Source of the DNA: Puteibacter caeruleilacunae
GTDB taxonomy: Bacteria > Bacteroidota > Bacteroidia > Bacteroidales > Prolixibacteraceae
Direction: 5' to 3'
Length of the DNA: 64,000 bases
Assembly (NCBI GenBank): GCA_005217565.1
Contig: SJCO01000011.1
Location: 167,070 to 231,069 of the forward strand
A program made the translations under genes and the position numbers. Positions 27,595 through 37,153 of the stretch are shown piece by piece. The notes below the pieces were generated by a model. That model was not told the origin of the DNA, searched no databases, and was given only the letters and a program-made list of their open reading frames with translations. Position 1 is the stretch's first letter, and every line of letters starts with the position of its first letter.

Positions 27595-28560
27595 TTAATC
27601 GGTTAGTATTATATTTTTGCCCTTAATGGTATAATTCAATCCACTCGAATAATGCAATGCCTCCATCACATTGCCAATAGTTTCCTCTTGTAAGACTCCT
27701 GTAAAGTGGTAATCGCCAGGATTCTTAAGATTTACTGTAATAACAACATCAAACCGTCGTTCTAATCGCTGGGCCAGTTCAGCCACTTTCATTCCATCCA
27801 AAAAGATTTTATCATCCATCCATCCTGTCATCCTGCCAACATCCGATTTCACATATTTAAGTCCCTTATTAGTTTTATCATATTCAGCAACCTGTCCCGG
27901 TTTCAAATAGAGTTCCTTCTTCTCTGGACTGGAAATATGAACTTTTCCTTCAACCAGTGCAGCAGTGATTTGCATATCATTCTTATATGCTGTCAGATTA
28001 AAACGAGTACCTAGCACCTTTAACTCATATCCATCAGCAGTTTGAATTACAAATGGATCCTTAGCTTTCTCCACATCGAAGAATCCCTCTCCACTAAAAA
28101 TCACTTCTCTTATCCCATCACTCCTTTTATACTCAAGCGAAGAGCCTGCGTTAAGTGAAACCACAGTTCCGTCGGGCAATTCAACCTCACTACGACTACC
28201 ATATGCAGTTGCTACTTTCACCACCTGATCGGTTTGAGGTACGATATTGGTAAATAGATACAATCCCAAGATGATCAATATTGATGCAGCCATACCCGAA
28301 ACCGCATAAGCAGCAGCAGTAAACCGTCGGCGAATAATCTTCTTCGACTGTAAACGACCGTCAACTTTCGTCCAGGCTTTAATCGCATTAAATGATTTAT
28401 TTTCAGATAAGGTTCTTGATTCTTCCCAGATACGTTTGTATCGGGAAAGTGTATTTCGATTCTCCTCGGCTTCTTCCAGCCACAAGTCCAATTCAGGAGA
28501 TTCTTTCTTCTCGTTATTTAAATGATCAATGATATGATCGCCTAGCTTTTTCTCTTCCAT
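27595..28560 (-). CDS. FecR-family anti-sigma factor (PUL2)
   Basis: The start at 28560 (MEEKKLGDH) is preferred to an upstream in-frame ATG at 28590, which would add ten residues without family support. The 321-aa protein has a cytoplasmic N-terminus, a membrane segment (VSGMAASILIILGLYLF), a FecR domain (SEVELPDGTVVSLNAGSSLEYK... VLGTRFNLTAY) and a C-terminal DUF4974 domain (KIFLDGMKVAELAQRLERRFDV). It should control the sigma factor encoded 170 bp upstream and be controlled by the PUL2 SusC. Confidence 0.94.
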   Translation of the reverse strand: MEEKKLGDHIIDHLNNEKKESPELDLWLEEAEENRNTLSRYKRIWEESRTLSENKSFNAIKAWTKVDGRLQSKKIIRRRFTAAAYAVSGMAASILIILGLYLFTNIVPQTDQVVKVATAYGSRSEVELPDGTVVSLNAGSSLEYKRSDGIREVIFSGEGFFDVEKAKDPFVIQTADGYELKVLGTRFNLTAYKNDMQITAALVEGKVHISSPEKKELYLKPGQVAEYDKTNKGLKYVKSDVGRMTGWMDDKIFLDGMKVAELAQRLERRFDVVITVNLKNPGDYHFTGVLQEETIGNVMEALHYSSGLNYTIKGKNIILTD

Positions 28561-28729
28561 TTTGCAGGTGCTTTTACCCCTACGACACACAAAAAAGAAA
28601 AAGGTCCTATCGTAAAAATGATTTTTTTTGAAAAAAGTTGAAAGTTTTAGTTCGGCAAGTACCTTACAGTTTCAAATTCCAAATAGAAGGGCCAAATTTC
28701 AGCGTCAAAACAACCTATAAACTTGCAGA

Positions 28730-29269
28730 TTAAGCATCCTCCTGCACTTCTAAACAAGAGCGCAGATATTTCATTGCCTTCCAGATCTGATTCTTTATGG
28801 TTTTAATAGAGATATTAAGCTTCTCGGAGATTTCCTTCTGTTTCAGTCCTTCTATACGATGCATCTTAAACACCAGCTGACATCGCTCAGGCAATGCGTT
28901 CATACATTGCTCCAACATCACCCTGAATTCCTCCTTCTCTATACGATCAGGTTCAATACTTACCTCCTCCTGAGGAATATCAAGTTGCACAAGTCTCCTG
29001 CTCTTCTCTCCCCTAATATGATTCAATGCAGCATTTCGGGCAGCTCTAAATAAAAATCCACTAACGCTTTCCTGGATATCAATATTACTTCTTCGTTCCC
29101 AGATGCGAATAAATAATTCCTGAACAATATCCTCGGCACTTGATTTATCATTGGTAATATCATAGACAAAGGCACACAATCGACTATAATAGCGCATGAA
29201 CAGCTCATTAAACAAGCTATACTCACCCAATCTTATTCCATTTATTAATGTGGCATCAGAAACCTTCAT
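28730..29269 (-). CDS. FecI-type ECF sigma factor (PUL2)
   Basis: A 179-aa ECF sigma-70 factor. Region 2 is around LCAFVYDITNDKSSAEDIVQELFIRIWERR and region 4 around LPERCQLVFKMHRIEGLKQKEISEKLNISIKTIKNQI. It heads PUL2 and should activate its susC promoter. The 233 bp upstream (29270-29502) hold no gene; I see only AT-rich DNA that must contain its promoter. Confidence 0.95.
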   Translation of the reverse strand: MKVSDATLINGIRLGEYSLFNELFMRYYSRLCAFVYDITNDKSSAEDIVQELFIRIWERRSNIDIQESVSGFLFRAARNAALNHIRGEKSRRLVQLDIPQEEVSIEPDRIEKEEFRVMLEQCMNALPERCQLVFKMHRIEGLKQKEISEKLNISIKTIKNQIWKAMKYLRSCLEVQEDA

Positions 29270-29502
29270 CTACACTGATAATCTTTCAATTAGTTACGGA
29301 ACTTTAGCCCCTACCGTTCCTTTTATAACCTAAAAACAATTATTATTCTTGCTTCAAATATAAATCTTTTCTGGAAAATATGTTACGAAGAGTTAGGTGG
29401 ATACTACCTCAAACAGTCAGCAGCTCCATCCAAAACTTTCTCCTAAGTATGAACAATCACCATTCCCGATAAGATCAACACCTGAAAATAAAATACATCC
29501 AA

Positions 29503-29778
29503 TTAAGGAATTACCTCCTGAAAAGCTAAGGTTCCCAAAATAAAAACTACTATTAACGCAACAATTAAATGTAACTTATTGAAAATCTCTTTTTTCTTCA
29601 CCCCCACCACAATTACAAATAAAACTTGTAAAAATATATCAAATAAAGCAAGTGGCATTTCATATTTAGAACTTGAAGCACTTGCTCCAATGCCAAATCC
29701 AAATGCGATTAAAACACTCGCAATCCTAATTACATAAAAGACGAAGACATTAATTAATACAATCAAAAGATATTTCAT
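29503..29778 (-). CDS. Small membrane protein of unknown function
   Basis: The start at 29778 (MKYLLIVLINVFVF) is chosen because a longer reading from 29883 would overlap the neighbouring gene and precede the first membrane helix with a hydrophilic tail. The 91-aa product has three predicted membrane segments (about residues 3-30, 40-58 and 68-86) separated by short polar loops (KYEMPL, KKKEIFNK). I do not recognise the family. It lies 34 bp downstream of the lipoprotein gene at 29813-30505. Confidence 0.5.
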   Translation of the reverse strand: MKYLLIVLINVFVFYVIRIASVLIAFGFGIGASASSSKYEMPLALFDIFLQVLFVIVVGVKKKEIFNKLHLIVALIVVFILGTLAFQEVIP

Positions 29779-29812
29779 GGTATTCAAATTTGCACTTTTA
29801 CTCCAACTGTCA

Positions 29813-30505
29813 TCATAAATCGGCAAAAAACCACCCATTCTTAAAGAAAAAGCGCTTGATATCCTTAGTATGTAGTTTTGCATCTTCAGCGCTCCTTTTT
29901 GAAACTTTTATATCATTAAAACCATCGCTGTTAAAATCAGAGAAATCAGTCAAATAATAATTTTCATTGAAAGCTAAATGTATATTTTCTTTAGACACAC
30001 TAATAACACTTAATAATTCCGGTTGACTAGCATACGGATAACCAAAAGCAAATATCAAATATGTGTTTGGAGAAGCCTTTTGTACATTGATTAATTTAGA
30101 ATTTTTAACCTCCGAACTTGCAAAGTCAACAGAGTAAACTTGGTTATATTTTACTTTTTCTACCCAACCATCTACATTAAAGAATAAGTATTCATTTTCA
30201 TTACTAACAATCTTGATTCTATGAAAGTCGCCAGGATCATTCCAGTTCTTAATTTTCTCGATATATATTGAATCTTTAACCCCTCCTTCCTCATTATAAA
30301 CGACAATGGCTTCGATCACCTCGAACTCAAATAGGAAGTTTAGCTCTTTTTCCAAATCGTCAATATCATCCAAACTTTTTCCGATCAAATGCCCTTGAAG
30401 AGTATCTTTTTCTGGAATGATCCGTTCATTACCTTGTGCTCTCGTTATATTTGGATTGCAACTAAAAAGAATCAAAAATATTAATAGCTGAACTACATTT
30501 CTCAT
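29813..30505 (-). CDS. Lipoprotein with one FG-GAP/VCBS-like motif
   Basis: The start at 30505 gives MRNVVQLLIFLILFSC with a lipidated Cys 16; the in-frame ATG at 30550 would add 15 charged residues before the signal. The 230-aa protein ends with DFSDFNSDGFNDIKVSKRSAED, a calcium-loop-like motif found in XAC2610/VCBS-type repeats, but only one copy is present. The function is unknown; it is exposed to the periplasm or cell surface. Confidence 0.7.
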   Translation of the reverse strand: MRNVVQLLIFLILFSCNPNITRAQGNERIIPEKDTLQGHLIGKSLDDIDDLEKELNFLFEFEVIEAIVVYNEEGGVKDSIYIEKIKNWNDPGDFHRIKIVSNENEYLFFNVDGWVEKVKYNQVYSVDFASSEVKNSKLINVQKASPNTYLIFAFGYPYASQPELLSVISVSKENIHLAFNENYYLTDFSDFNSDGFNDIKVSKRSAEDAKLHTKDIKRFFFKNGWFFADL

Positions 30506-30550
30506 TATGTGTTTTGCTTTATTATAGTTATTCCTTAGCCTACTTATCAT

Positions 30551-30852
30551 TCAGTGGGACAAAACTAGATAATATTAGTATAAGCATAGACTTCTGAAAT
30601 TTTAATTCTCCAACATCACACCATTATTCGTTTTTGGAACATAATCATTCGAACAGGTCACTTATTGCGACGTACAATTAAACTTAGGGGAATTATAATA
30701 ACCCAGAGCCTTATTCGTAACGACTCTCTCATATTTCTTTATCCTCTGTCTACATACATAGTAATGGACACTTTTTAATCTATGGTCGATTCTCATTCAC
30801 CAAACTAATAATAAATACAATTCTTTTCATGCTATCGCCAAGCAAAATAAAA
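30551..30852. other. Intergenic stretch of about 300 bp without a gene
   Basis: AT-rich DNA between two minus-strand genes. I see no credible open reading frame, repeat or strong hairpin here. Confidence 0.6.
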
Positions 30853-31233
30853 CTATGATCCTTCAAGTAACTGTTCGTCTCCGCTTTCATCCATTGTTGA
30901 ATACCGATAGATCATTGTTCCCGAAATTAGAATGGCCAATATGAAAAGTGATAATCCGACAAGAAGGAATTCCTTAGCCTCAGAGTTGAAAGAAGTAAAC
31001 TCGTTAAATTCCGACATTAAAGCCAACAACATATAGAGGCTTGCCAGTATTAGAAAGCCAGGAATAACAATTCCAACAACTCGGTTCTTGAAAATGATTT
31101 GAAAGATTAAAACCAGCATCAAAGCAATAGCTATGGGATTAATAAACACTCCTTCTGCTCCCCAATATGATACAACTGCAATTATTAAAAGGTATTCAGG
31201 AAGTTGCAATAAGACTTTCTTTAGATTTTTCAT
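30853..31233 (-). CDS. Small membrane protein of unknown function
   Basis: A 126-aa protein with four hydrophobic segments (about residues 12-45, 50-70 and 88-110; the first long enough for two helices) and a short acidic, hydrophilic C-terminal tail (YSTMDESGDEQLLEGS). I do not recognise the family. Flanking intergenic DNA of about 300 bp on both sides suggests that it is transcribed on its own. Confidence 0.6.
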   Translation of the reverse strand: MKNLKKVLLQLPEYLLIIAVVSYWGAEGVFINPIAIALMLVLIFQIIFKNRVVGIVIPGFLILASLYMLLALMSEFNEFTSFNSEAKEFLLVGLSLFILAILISGTMIYRYSTMDESGDEQLLEGS

Positions 31234-31346
31234 TATCTCAATATTTCACGATTAATCAGACTCTCCCTTTTCAAACGCAATAAACCATTCATTATTATTC
31301 AACTATATATTGGCATTTAGTCAAGCAAGCATCTCTCGTAATGAAT

Positions 31347-31451
31347 CTAGCTGTTACTTTTTATCTGATCTTTCTTCGCTGCTTTTCTTGTAAAATAAGT
31401 TATTAGAAAGATAAGTCCTGTGATAATGAAATATTTCAAGATTTCAATCAT
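31347..31451 (-). CDS. Candidate 34-aa single-span membrane microprotein
   Basis: An ATG at 31451 opens a 34-codon frame ending with TAG at 31347-31349. It has a short start (MIEILKYF), a hydrophobic helix (IITGLIFLITYFT) and a basic tail (RKAAKKDQIKSNS). The positive-inside arrangement and intergenic position, between two membrane-protein genes, are typical of real bacterial microproteins, but a frame this short can arise by chance. Confidence 0.4.
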   Translation of the reverse strand: MIEILKYFIITGLIFLITYFTRKAAKKDQIKSNS

Positions 31452-31523
31452 AATGCTTTTAGGTTTGGTTAGTTACAATTCATGATAACATATGGTACAT
31501 AACTGTACCGTATTGCACGGTAT

Positions 31524-32291
31524 TTATTTTTCCTCACAAAGTATAACATCCTCATTTGCTCTCATATTCTTTTTCTTCAAATCGCAATAATATACACCTT
31601 TTATAACGATAGCAAACGAAGAAGCAATAGTAGCGATAACACCCAAAGTTATTGTAAACATTGGTCCTTCAGGCAACAGCAAAAATGGGATCAACACTAT
31701 GGATTCAATAATTAAAGCAGTAAAATAAATCAAGAACGACATCCCGAACACCTCAAACCATCTACCTTCTACAAGTGCCTTACTTTCTTCTAATGGATCA
31801 TCTTCTCCATCACAGACCTGATTCGATACAAAACTAAATTGTACTGCCTTATAAATTCCTGGAATTATTAACATTATGGAATATGCCAGAACTATTAATC
31901 CAGCAAGAAATGTATGTCCAAAGTTTTCAGGCCATTTCTTCAGTCCAAATTTAACAAGTTCATATCCTCCTCGCTCATCTTCATCATTTCTAAAAATGTT
32001 GGATACCTGGCTATAGATCCCTAGAGTTGCGATTATACCAATAAGCCCTCGTATAAAATTATAAATCCTGGTCTCATTAACTAATCGGTGCCATTCAGAA
32101 TAACTACTTAAATAATTAGGTCCTCTCAAATATTCAAAAGCTATAGATGCCAATTCAATTAGAATTTGCACAGGTATGTACACAATCGTAATAGCTAATG
32201 CTATCGACGTAAAATTTTCCTTCCATACCTTATACGATATATCCAAAATTTCAGAAACAGAGACCTTGTCATTTTTTACTTCTTCACTCAT
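31524..32291 (-). CDS. Multi-spanning membrane protein, glycerophosphodiesterase membrane-domain-like
   Basis: A 255-aa protein with about five or six membrane segments after a polar N-terminus (residues 1-25), beginning ISYKVWKENFTSIALAITIVYIP. The arrangement, with a central RxxYELVKFGLKKWPENF loop and FSFVSNQVCDGEDDPLEESKALVEGRW, resembles the membrane domain annotated as glycerophosphoryl diester phosphodiesterase or DUF975-like. No catalytic residues for phosphodiesterase activity are visible. Function unknown. Confidence 0.65.
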   Translation of the reverse strand: MSEEVKNDKVSVSEILDISYKVWKENFTSIALAITIVYIPVQILIELASIAFEYLRGPNYLSSYSEWHRLVNETRIYNFIRGLIGIIATLGIYSQVSNIFRNDEDERGGYELVKFGLKKWPENFGHTFLAGLIVLAYSIMLIIPGIYKAVQFSFVSNQVCDGEDDPLEESKALVEGRWFEVFGMSFLIYFTALIIESIVLIPFLLLPEGPMFTITLGVIATIASSFAIVIKGVYYCDLKKKNMRANEDVILCEEK

Positions 32292-32399
32292 AGTGTTATT
32301 GGTTTTATTAAGTTTTTATTTCACTCTAGAGACATGGAATCATGCCATAGCAATCGAGGTTGTTTTTATTTAATGTTTTTGCTGCTGTATCTTTCAAAA

Positions 32400-34226
32400 C
32401 TATTTCTCTTGTTCATATATCTCAGCTACTTCAAACTTATTTAGCGGACGATCATAAAAGCGCACATTATCAACTGCTCCTGTTAAAAATGGATACCAGT
32501 TACTATCTGTTTGACTTTTAGCGCATATGTACAACTCTCCATCATAGTAATTATATAAACCTATATCTTCACCGTCAAAACCAGGATATTTCCGATCATA
32601 ATCCTCACTATAACCTTTAAAACTTTCTCGATACGCAGCAAGTTCCCCATTTATATACATCTTCTGAGATCCGTTATCAATTGTAATCAAAAGATGATAC
32701 CATTCTTTGAGACGCATATTACAATCAGACTCTAATATTCCACCATTATATGAGCTAAATTTTTGGGACGAAGCTCGAAAATATAATGGCACATCCCAAG
32801 AATCACGACCCGACATATTAGTACCTAGAAAAAAGGGCCCGGTAATTTTATCCTTTTCATCAATCCTAACCCATATAGAGTACGACCAATTTAGTTGTGT
32901 TGGATTAATAACATTCGGCATGGAAATATAGCTACCTTTTCCTGAGAACTTAGCTGCTTGATTGCCATTTTCAAAAGTTTTTCCCTCAGAAAATCCGATA
33001 TTGTAACCTTTGGCATCAGCCACATTTCCGGTCTGATCTGCAAAATCACCATCGAAGGTATAATAGGCCTTTAGTCCACTTTCAAGATTAGTACTTATCG
33101 AATTAAACTCCGACACAAAATCTTCCTCCATGTATTTCCCATCATACGATCTGATTTCAGTACTCACTTTTATTTGATAGGTCGTATTGGGAGTCAATTG
33201 CTGATTCAGTGCGAACTTCGCAGCATGAAGCTGACTATCATACCTTAAATATCCCGATAGAGGATTACCCTCTGAATCAATAATCTGAACACTTTCAGCA
33301 TTAATTGTATTTGAATCTATTGCCTTATTGAATTCAATTACAATTTCACTTAAATTATCCGCTACTTCCTTTTCTCCATGGGCAGGATTAGTTCTTTTCA
33401 CCCCTAAGGGAACCAATCTTTTGGCAAATTTTTCAAATTGCGGAATCGTTGGCCAGTATTTCAACTTCCGATATCGCTTACTTAAATTTACCCTGATCGA
33501 AAGCAAATTAAGTTCATTTGCATTATCCCTTAAATCTTCCTTTATAGCCTCATCATTTAATTCTCCGTCCTCTTTCAAATCTGCAACCATACTAGAAATT
33601 AAATCATCAACCTCAGAAGCAGACCTATTACCCTGAACCACAATTGAAATAGCCAATAAAATAGCATTACTATCCCCTTCTTTTGAAAGATCGAGAATAT
33701 TGAAATTAATAAAATCATCCAGAGGTATATCAAAAGCAGCTAGCACCTCATTCTGAGCTGTTCTTTTAGCTGTCACATAATCCATTCCTTCATTAGTAAT
33801 CAAATAAGCAATCCTTTCATGAGTTAACGTTGTCAACACATTTACATTGGTTTTCGTAGGATCATTTGATTTTGTTAATGCACAAAGCGAAAGATTCTCC
33901 GAGGAGAGGTCACCTTTCACCTCGTCATAATAAAAACCTCTTGCAGCAACCTCAACATATGGAGCTTTTATATCACCCTCCACTTCAAACCCTCCAATAT
34001 CATTATTAGTAACTGAAATCAGAGATCGTCCAGTTGCATTAAAATCATTATCCAGTTCTTTCACAGTAACAGTTGTTCCATTTATAAAAGGCCCTTTTTG
34101 TACTACCCCTTGTACTCCCTGGATACTGATTATCACTTCAGGTTCTAATTCATCAGAATCATCACAATTGCTAAAAATGAAAGTTAACATCAAAGCAATG
34201 AGTAATTGTATCATTATATTCTTCAT
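32400..34226 (-). CDS. LamG-domain surface lipoprotein, paralogue 1
   Basis: A 608-aa lipoprotein (TFIFSNC, Cys 21). Its parts in order are: a carboxypeptidase-regulatory-like beta domain (GVQGVVQKGPFINGTTVTV..., about 37-110); a helical region (about 115-270); a Big_5/SbsA Ig-like domain (TNPAHGEKEVADNLSEIVIEF..., about 283-380); and a LamG/concanavalin-like domain (GLKAYYTFDGDFADQ... WVRIDEKD... WYHLLITIDNG, about 388-605). LamG domains bind carbohydrate or protein, so an adhesion or glycan-binding role at the surface is plausible. The neighbouring gene encodes a paralogue of exactly equal length. Confidence 0.85.
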   Translation of the reverse strand: MKNIMIQLLIALMLTFIFSNCDDSDELEPEVIISIQGVQGVVQKGPFINGTTVTVKELDNDFNATGRSLISVTNNDIGGFEVEGDIKAPYVEVAARGFYYDEVKGDLSSENLSLCALTKSNDPTKTNVNVLTTLTHERIAYLITNEGMDYVTAKRTAQNEVLAAFDIPLDDFINFNILDLSKEGDSNAILLAISIVVQGNRSASEVDDLISSMVADLKEDGELNDEAIKEDLRDNANELNLLSIRVNLSKRYRKLKYWPTIPQFEKFAKRLVPLGVKRTNPAHGEKEVADNLSEIVIEFNKAIDSNTINAESVQIIDSEGNPLSGYLRYDSQLHAAKFALNQQLTPNTTYQIKVSTEIRSYDGKYMEEDFVSEFNSISTNLESGLKAYYTFDGDFADQTGNVADAKGYNIGFSEGKTFENGNQAAKFSGKGSYISMPNVINPTQLNWSYSIWVRIDEKDKITGPFFLGTNMSGRDSWDVPLYFRASSQKFSSYNGGILESDCNMRLKEWYHLLITIDNGSQKMYINGELAAYRESFKGYSEDYDRKYPGFDGEDIGLYNYYDGELYICAKSQTDSNWYPFLTGAVDNVRFYDRPLNKFEVAEIYEQEK

Positions 34227-34313
34227 TATCCTAATTCTCCATTATTATATAAGCATGCAATGAGCTTGTTTTGCCGAATCATTGCTTCCCGGCACAAAAG
34301 TTACTGGTTGTAC

Positions 34314-36140
34314 TTATTTCTCCTGATTATATACCTCAGCAACCTCAAGCACATTTAATGCCCGATCATAAAAACGTACATTATCAATTGCACCAGTTAA
34401 AAATGGTCTCCAAGAACTCCTTACCTGACGTTCAGCACATATATATAACTCCCCGTCATAATAGTTGTATAATCCTACATCTTGTCCATTAAAACCAGGG
34501 TAATACCGATCATCAGCCTCATTATCGGATCTGTAATACTTCCCATCTACAGCTAATTCTCCATTTATATACATCTTCTGACGACCGTTCTCAATAGTGA
34601 TGAGAAGATGATACCATTCAGTCGGCGTCATTTCATTCTCTGCCACCAAAAAGTTTCCATTATACGAGATAAATCGTTTTTCAGAAGGTTTAAAATACAA
34701 TGGCACATCCGCAGTATAACCACCAGATCTGTTACTTCCCAGAAGAAAAGGGCCTGTAATATCATCCACCTCATCCATTCGAACCCATATAGAATACGAC
34801 CAATTTAGTTGTGTTGGATTTATAATATTCGGCATAGTCATATAGCTGCCTTCTCCAGAGAATTTAGCAGCCTGATTCCCATTCTCAGCAGTTTTCCCTG
34901 AAGAAAATCCGATATTAAATCCTTTGGCATCAGCTACCTTTCCAGTCTGATCAGTAAAATTACCATCAAAAGTATAGTATGCTTTTAAACCATGCTCAAG
35001 ATCAACTTTCAGCACATTAAAAGTTGTAAAAAAGCCGCCAGTCATACCTTTACCATCTAACGCTTTGGTTTGCCCACCAACAATGATCTGATAACTCATT
35101 TTATGAGCCATTTCCTGCTCTAGCTTAAACTTAACCGTAAAGTTCTGATCATCATACTCCCACTGTCCCTTCAGCGGGATACCTCCATTGTTAATGATCT
35201 GAATATTTTCAGAATTTATTGAATTCGGATCTAATGCCTTATTGAATTTTAATATGATCTCACTTAAATTATGAGGAACAAAACTATCGTTATAATTGGG
35301 ATAAGATCGTAGTACCCGCAAAGGGACCAATCTTTTAGCATATTTTTCGAATTCAGGAATAGCTGCCTGATAACTCAACTCCTTATATCGCTTCTCTAAA
35401 TTAGCTCTAATTGAATTCAAGTCAAGTCCGCTTGCATTTTCTCTTAATTTATCTTTTATCGACTGATCATTCAATTTCCCATCCTCTTTTAAATCTAAAG
35501 CTATTTGGGAAATCAATTCAGAAACCTCAGCAACACTCATATTCCCCTGAACCACAAGAGAAGCGGCCAACAAAACAGCATTATCATCCCCCTCTTTTGT
35601 GATATCTAGCTCATTAAAATTTATAAGATCATTAAATTGAATATCAAAAGCTTCTAGCACTTCTTTCTGAGCTATTTTTTTTGCAGTTTCAAAACTCGTT
35701 CTTTCAATAATCAGCAGATAGTCAATCCTTTGTCGTGCCAATGTTGTTAAAACGTTTACATTAGTTCTAGTAGGATCACCTGTTTCAGCTATTGCTCGAA
35801 GAGAAAGATCGGTCGATGATAGATTATCTTTCACTTCATCATAGTAAGAACCATTTGCAAATATCTCAATATATTGTGCTTTTAAATCACCTTCCACCAT
35901 AAATTCACCATAATCATTATTAGTTGTGGCAGCAAGAGATCGTCCGGTAGCAACATAAAAACTATCTAGTTCCTGGACTGTAACGATTGCTCCACTAACA
36001 AAAGGGCCTTTTTGTATTACTCCTTGGACTCCCTTGTTGCTAATGATCTTTTCTGGAGCCATATCATCAGAATCATCGCAATTATTAAATAAGAGAGCTA
36101 ACGACAAAACAATGAAAAGTTGTATGATTGTAGTCTTCAT
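34314..36140 (-). CDS. LamG-domain surface lipoprotein, paralogue 2
   Basis: A 608-aa lipoprotein (LALLFNNC, Cys 21) with the same domain order as its neighbour: regulatory-like beta domain, helical region, Ig-like domain and C-terminal LamG. Near-identical stretches include TQLNWSYSIWVRMDE and YYDGELYICAE. The helical and Ig-like parts differ most, while the LamG domain is best conserved. The pair probably arose by tandem duplication; 87 bp separate the two genes. No enzymatic motif is visible. Confidence 0.85.
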   Translation of the reverse strand: MKTTIIQLFIVLSLALLFNNCDDSDDMAPEKIISNKGVQGVIQKGPFVSGAIVTVQELDSFYVATGRSLAATTNNDYGEFMVEGDLKAQYIEIFANGSYYDEVKDNLSSTDLSLRAIAETGDPTRTNVNVLTTLARQRIDYLLIIERTSFETAKKIAQKEVLEAFDIQFNDLINFNELDITKEGDDNAVLLAASLVVQGNMSVAEVSELISQIALDLKEDGKLNDQSIKDKLRENASGLDLNSIRANLEKRYKELSYQAAIPEFEKYAKRLVPLRVLRSYPNYNDSFVPHNLSEIILKFNKALDPNSINSENIQIINNGGIPLKGQWEYDDQNFTVKFKLEQEMAHKMSYQIIVGGQTKALDGKGMTGGFFTTFNVLKVDLEHGLKAYYTFDGNFTDQTGKVADAKGFNIGFSSGKTAENGNQAAKFSGEGSYMTMPNIINPTQLNWSYSIWVRMDEVDDITGPFLLGSNRSGGYTADVPLYFKPSEKRFISYNGNFLVAENEMTPTEWYHLLITIENGRQKMYINGELAVDGKYYRSDNEADDRYYPGFNGQDVGLYNYYDGELYICAERQVRSSWRPFLTGAIDNVRFYDRALNVLEVAEVYNQEK

Positions 36141-36623
36141 TATAATATTTATCAGATTTTATTTATACACGCAGAATTTAGACCTAACCTGCATACACAA
36201 ATAGCTAGTTACGTTTATATTTTTTATATCAATGAATTTCATGAGAGCTCACTCTCAATTTGATGTATATCTGGGTTGTTCAGGATGTATTCATGAGGAT
36301 TTGACAATCAATTTACTGTGGATTTAACATTTTGCGTATCTGCAATGATAGGCCAACATACTTTGACTCCTCGTGACAGGAAAGTGTTTTTCAATATATC
36401 CAATATCCATATGCAGTAATCAAAAAGATTTCGATTACGATGTAAGTTCGGGGATAATAACATTATTGGTCTCATTAAAACAGAAATATGCTCGCGAATT
36501 TAACAAGATCTTATTTAATAACAAAATACATTTCCTACATACTCTTTTACAATATCACCAGCTCCCATCCATCTAACTTCTCGAATTAGTCATGAATTCT
36601 TTTGTCAATTTCCACCAACTTTA
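36141..36623. other. Intergenic stretch of about 480 bp with one dispersed repeat copy
   Basis: No convincing gene in either strand. It contains, at 36491-36526, one copy of a repeat that recurs at 47773-47808. The rest is AT-rich DNA upstream of the LamG lipoprotein pair and may contain their promoter. Confidence 0.6.
36491..36526. repeat. Dispersed 36-bp repeat, copy 1
   Basis: The sequence beginning CTCGCGAATTTAACAAGATC matches 31 of 36 positions of 47773-47808 in the same orientation. Both copies lie in gene-free DNA next to accessory gene clusters. Confidence 0.55.
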
Positions 36624-37142
36624 CTATTGCTCAAATGCAATGGTTTCGATTCTGAGTGCTATATCATTAGAAATCCTACTCATGAGAAAATACAATCCTC
36701 CTTCTATTTCGCTGGGATTTAACTCTTTTGCCTTAATTTCCATAGATTCACACTCTTCAATGATATAGCTATATTCTTTAAAAGTACTTGATATCCCACT
36801 CTCAATTTTCACATTTTTAGAACTACCACTCATAATCTTGTAAGAGAAAGACTCTTTAGATGACCATATAAGACCGAAAACATAACCTGTCTCATAATCC
36901 AACGTATTTAACACATAAATCGTGTCATGACATAGCACATCGGTATCATTTCTCATTAACCAATGTTCGACTTGGTCTGCAATATCCTCGAACACCATAT
37001 TAATTTCGTTATATGGTTCTGCCTGTTCAGCATCAACGTGACTCAAATATTTAGCCTGATTTTCGCTAACCTTAGACAATATCCCAGAAGAGCTACACCT
37101 CACCATCACCCATAAAACAACAGATAACAGTATGTATTTCAT
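36624..37142 (-). CDS. Lipoprotein of unknown function
   Basis: The start at 37142 gives a clean SPII signal (MKYILLSVVLWVMVRC, Cys 16); starting at 37157 would add five residues and overlap the upstream gene by 4 bp. The 172-aa product is mostly alpha/beta with no motif I recognise. The close spacing with the membrane-protein gene upstream suggests an operon of two. Confidence 0.65.
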   Translation of the reverse strand: MKYILLSVVLWVMVRCSSSGILSKVSENQAKYLSHVDAEQAEPYNEINMVFEDIADQVEHWLMRNDTDVLCHDTIYVLNTLDYETGYVFGLIWSSKESFSYKIMSGSSKNVKIESGISSTFKEYSYIIEECESMEIKAKELNPSEIEGGLYFLMSRISNDIALRIETIAFEQ

Positions 37143-37153
37143 AGTTATCCGGA

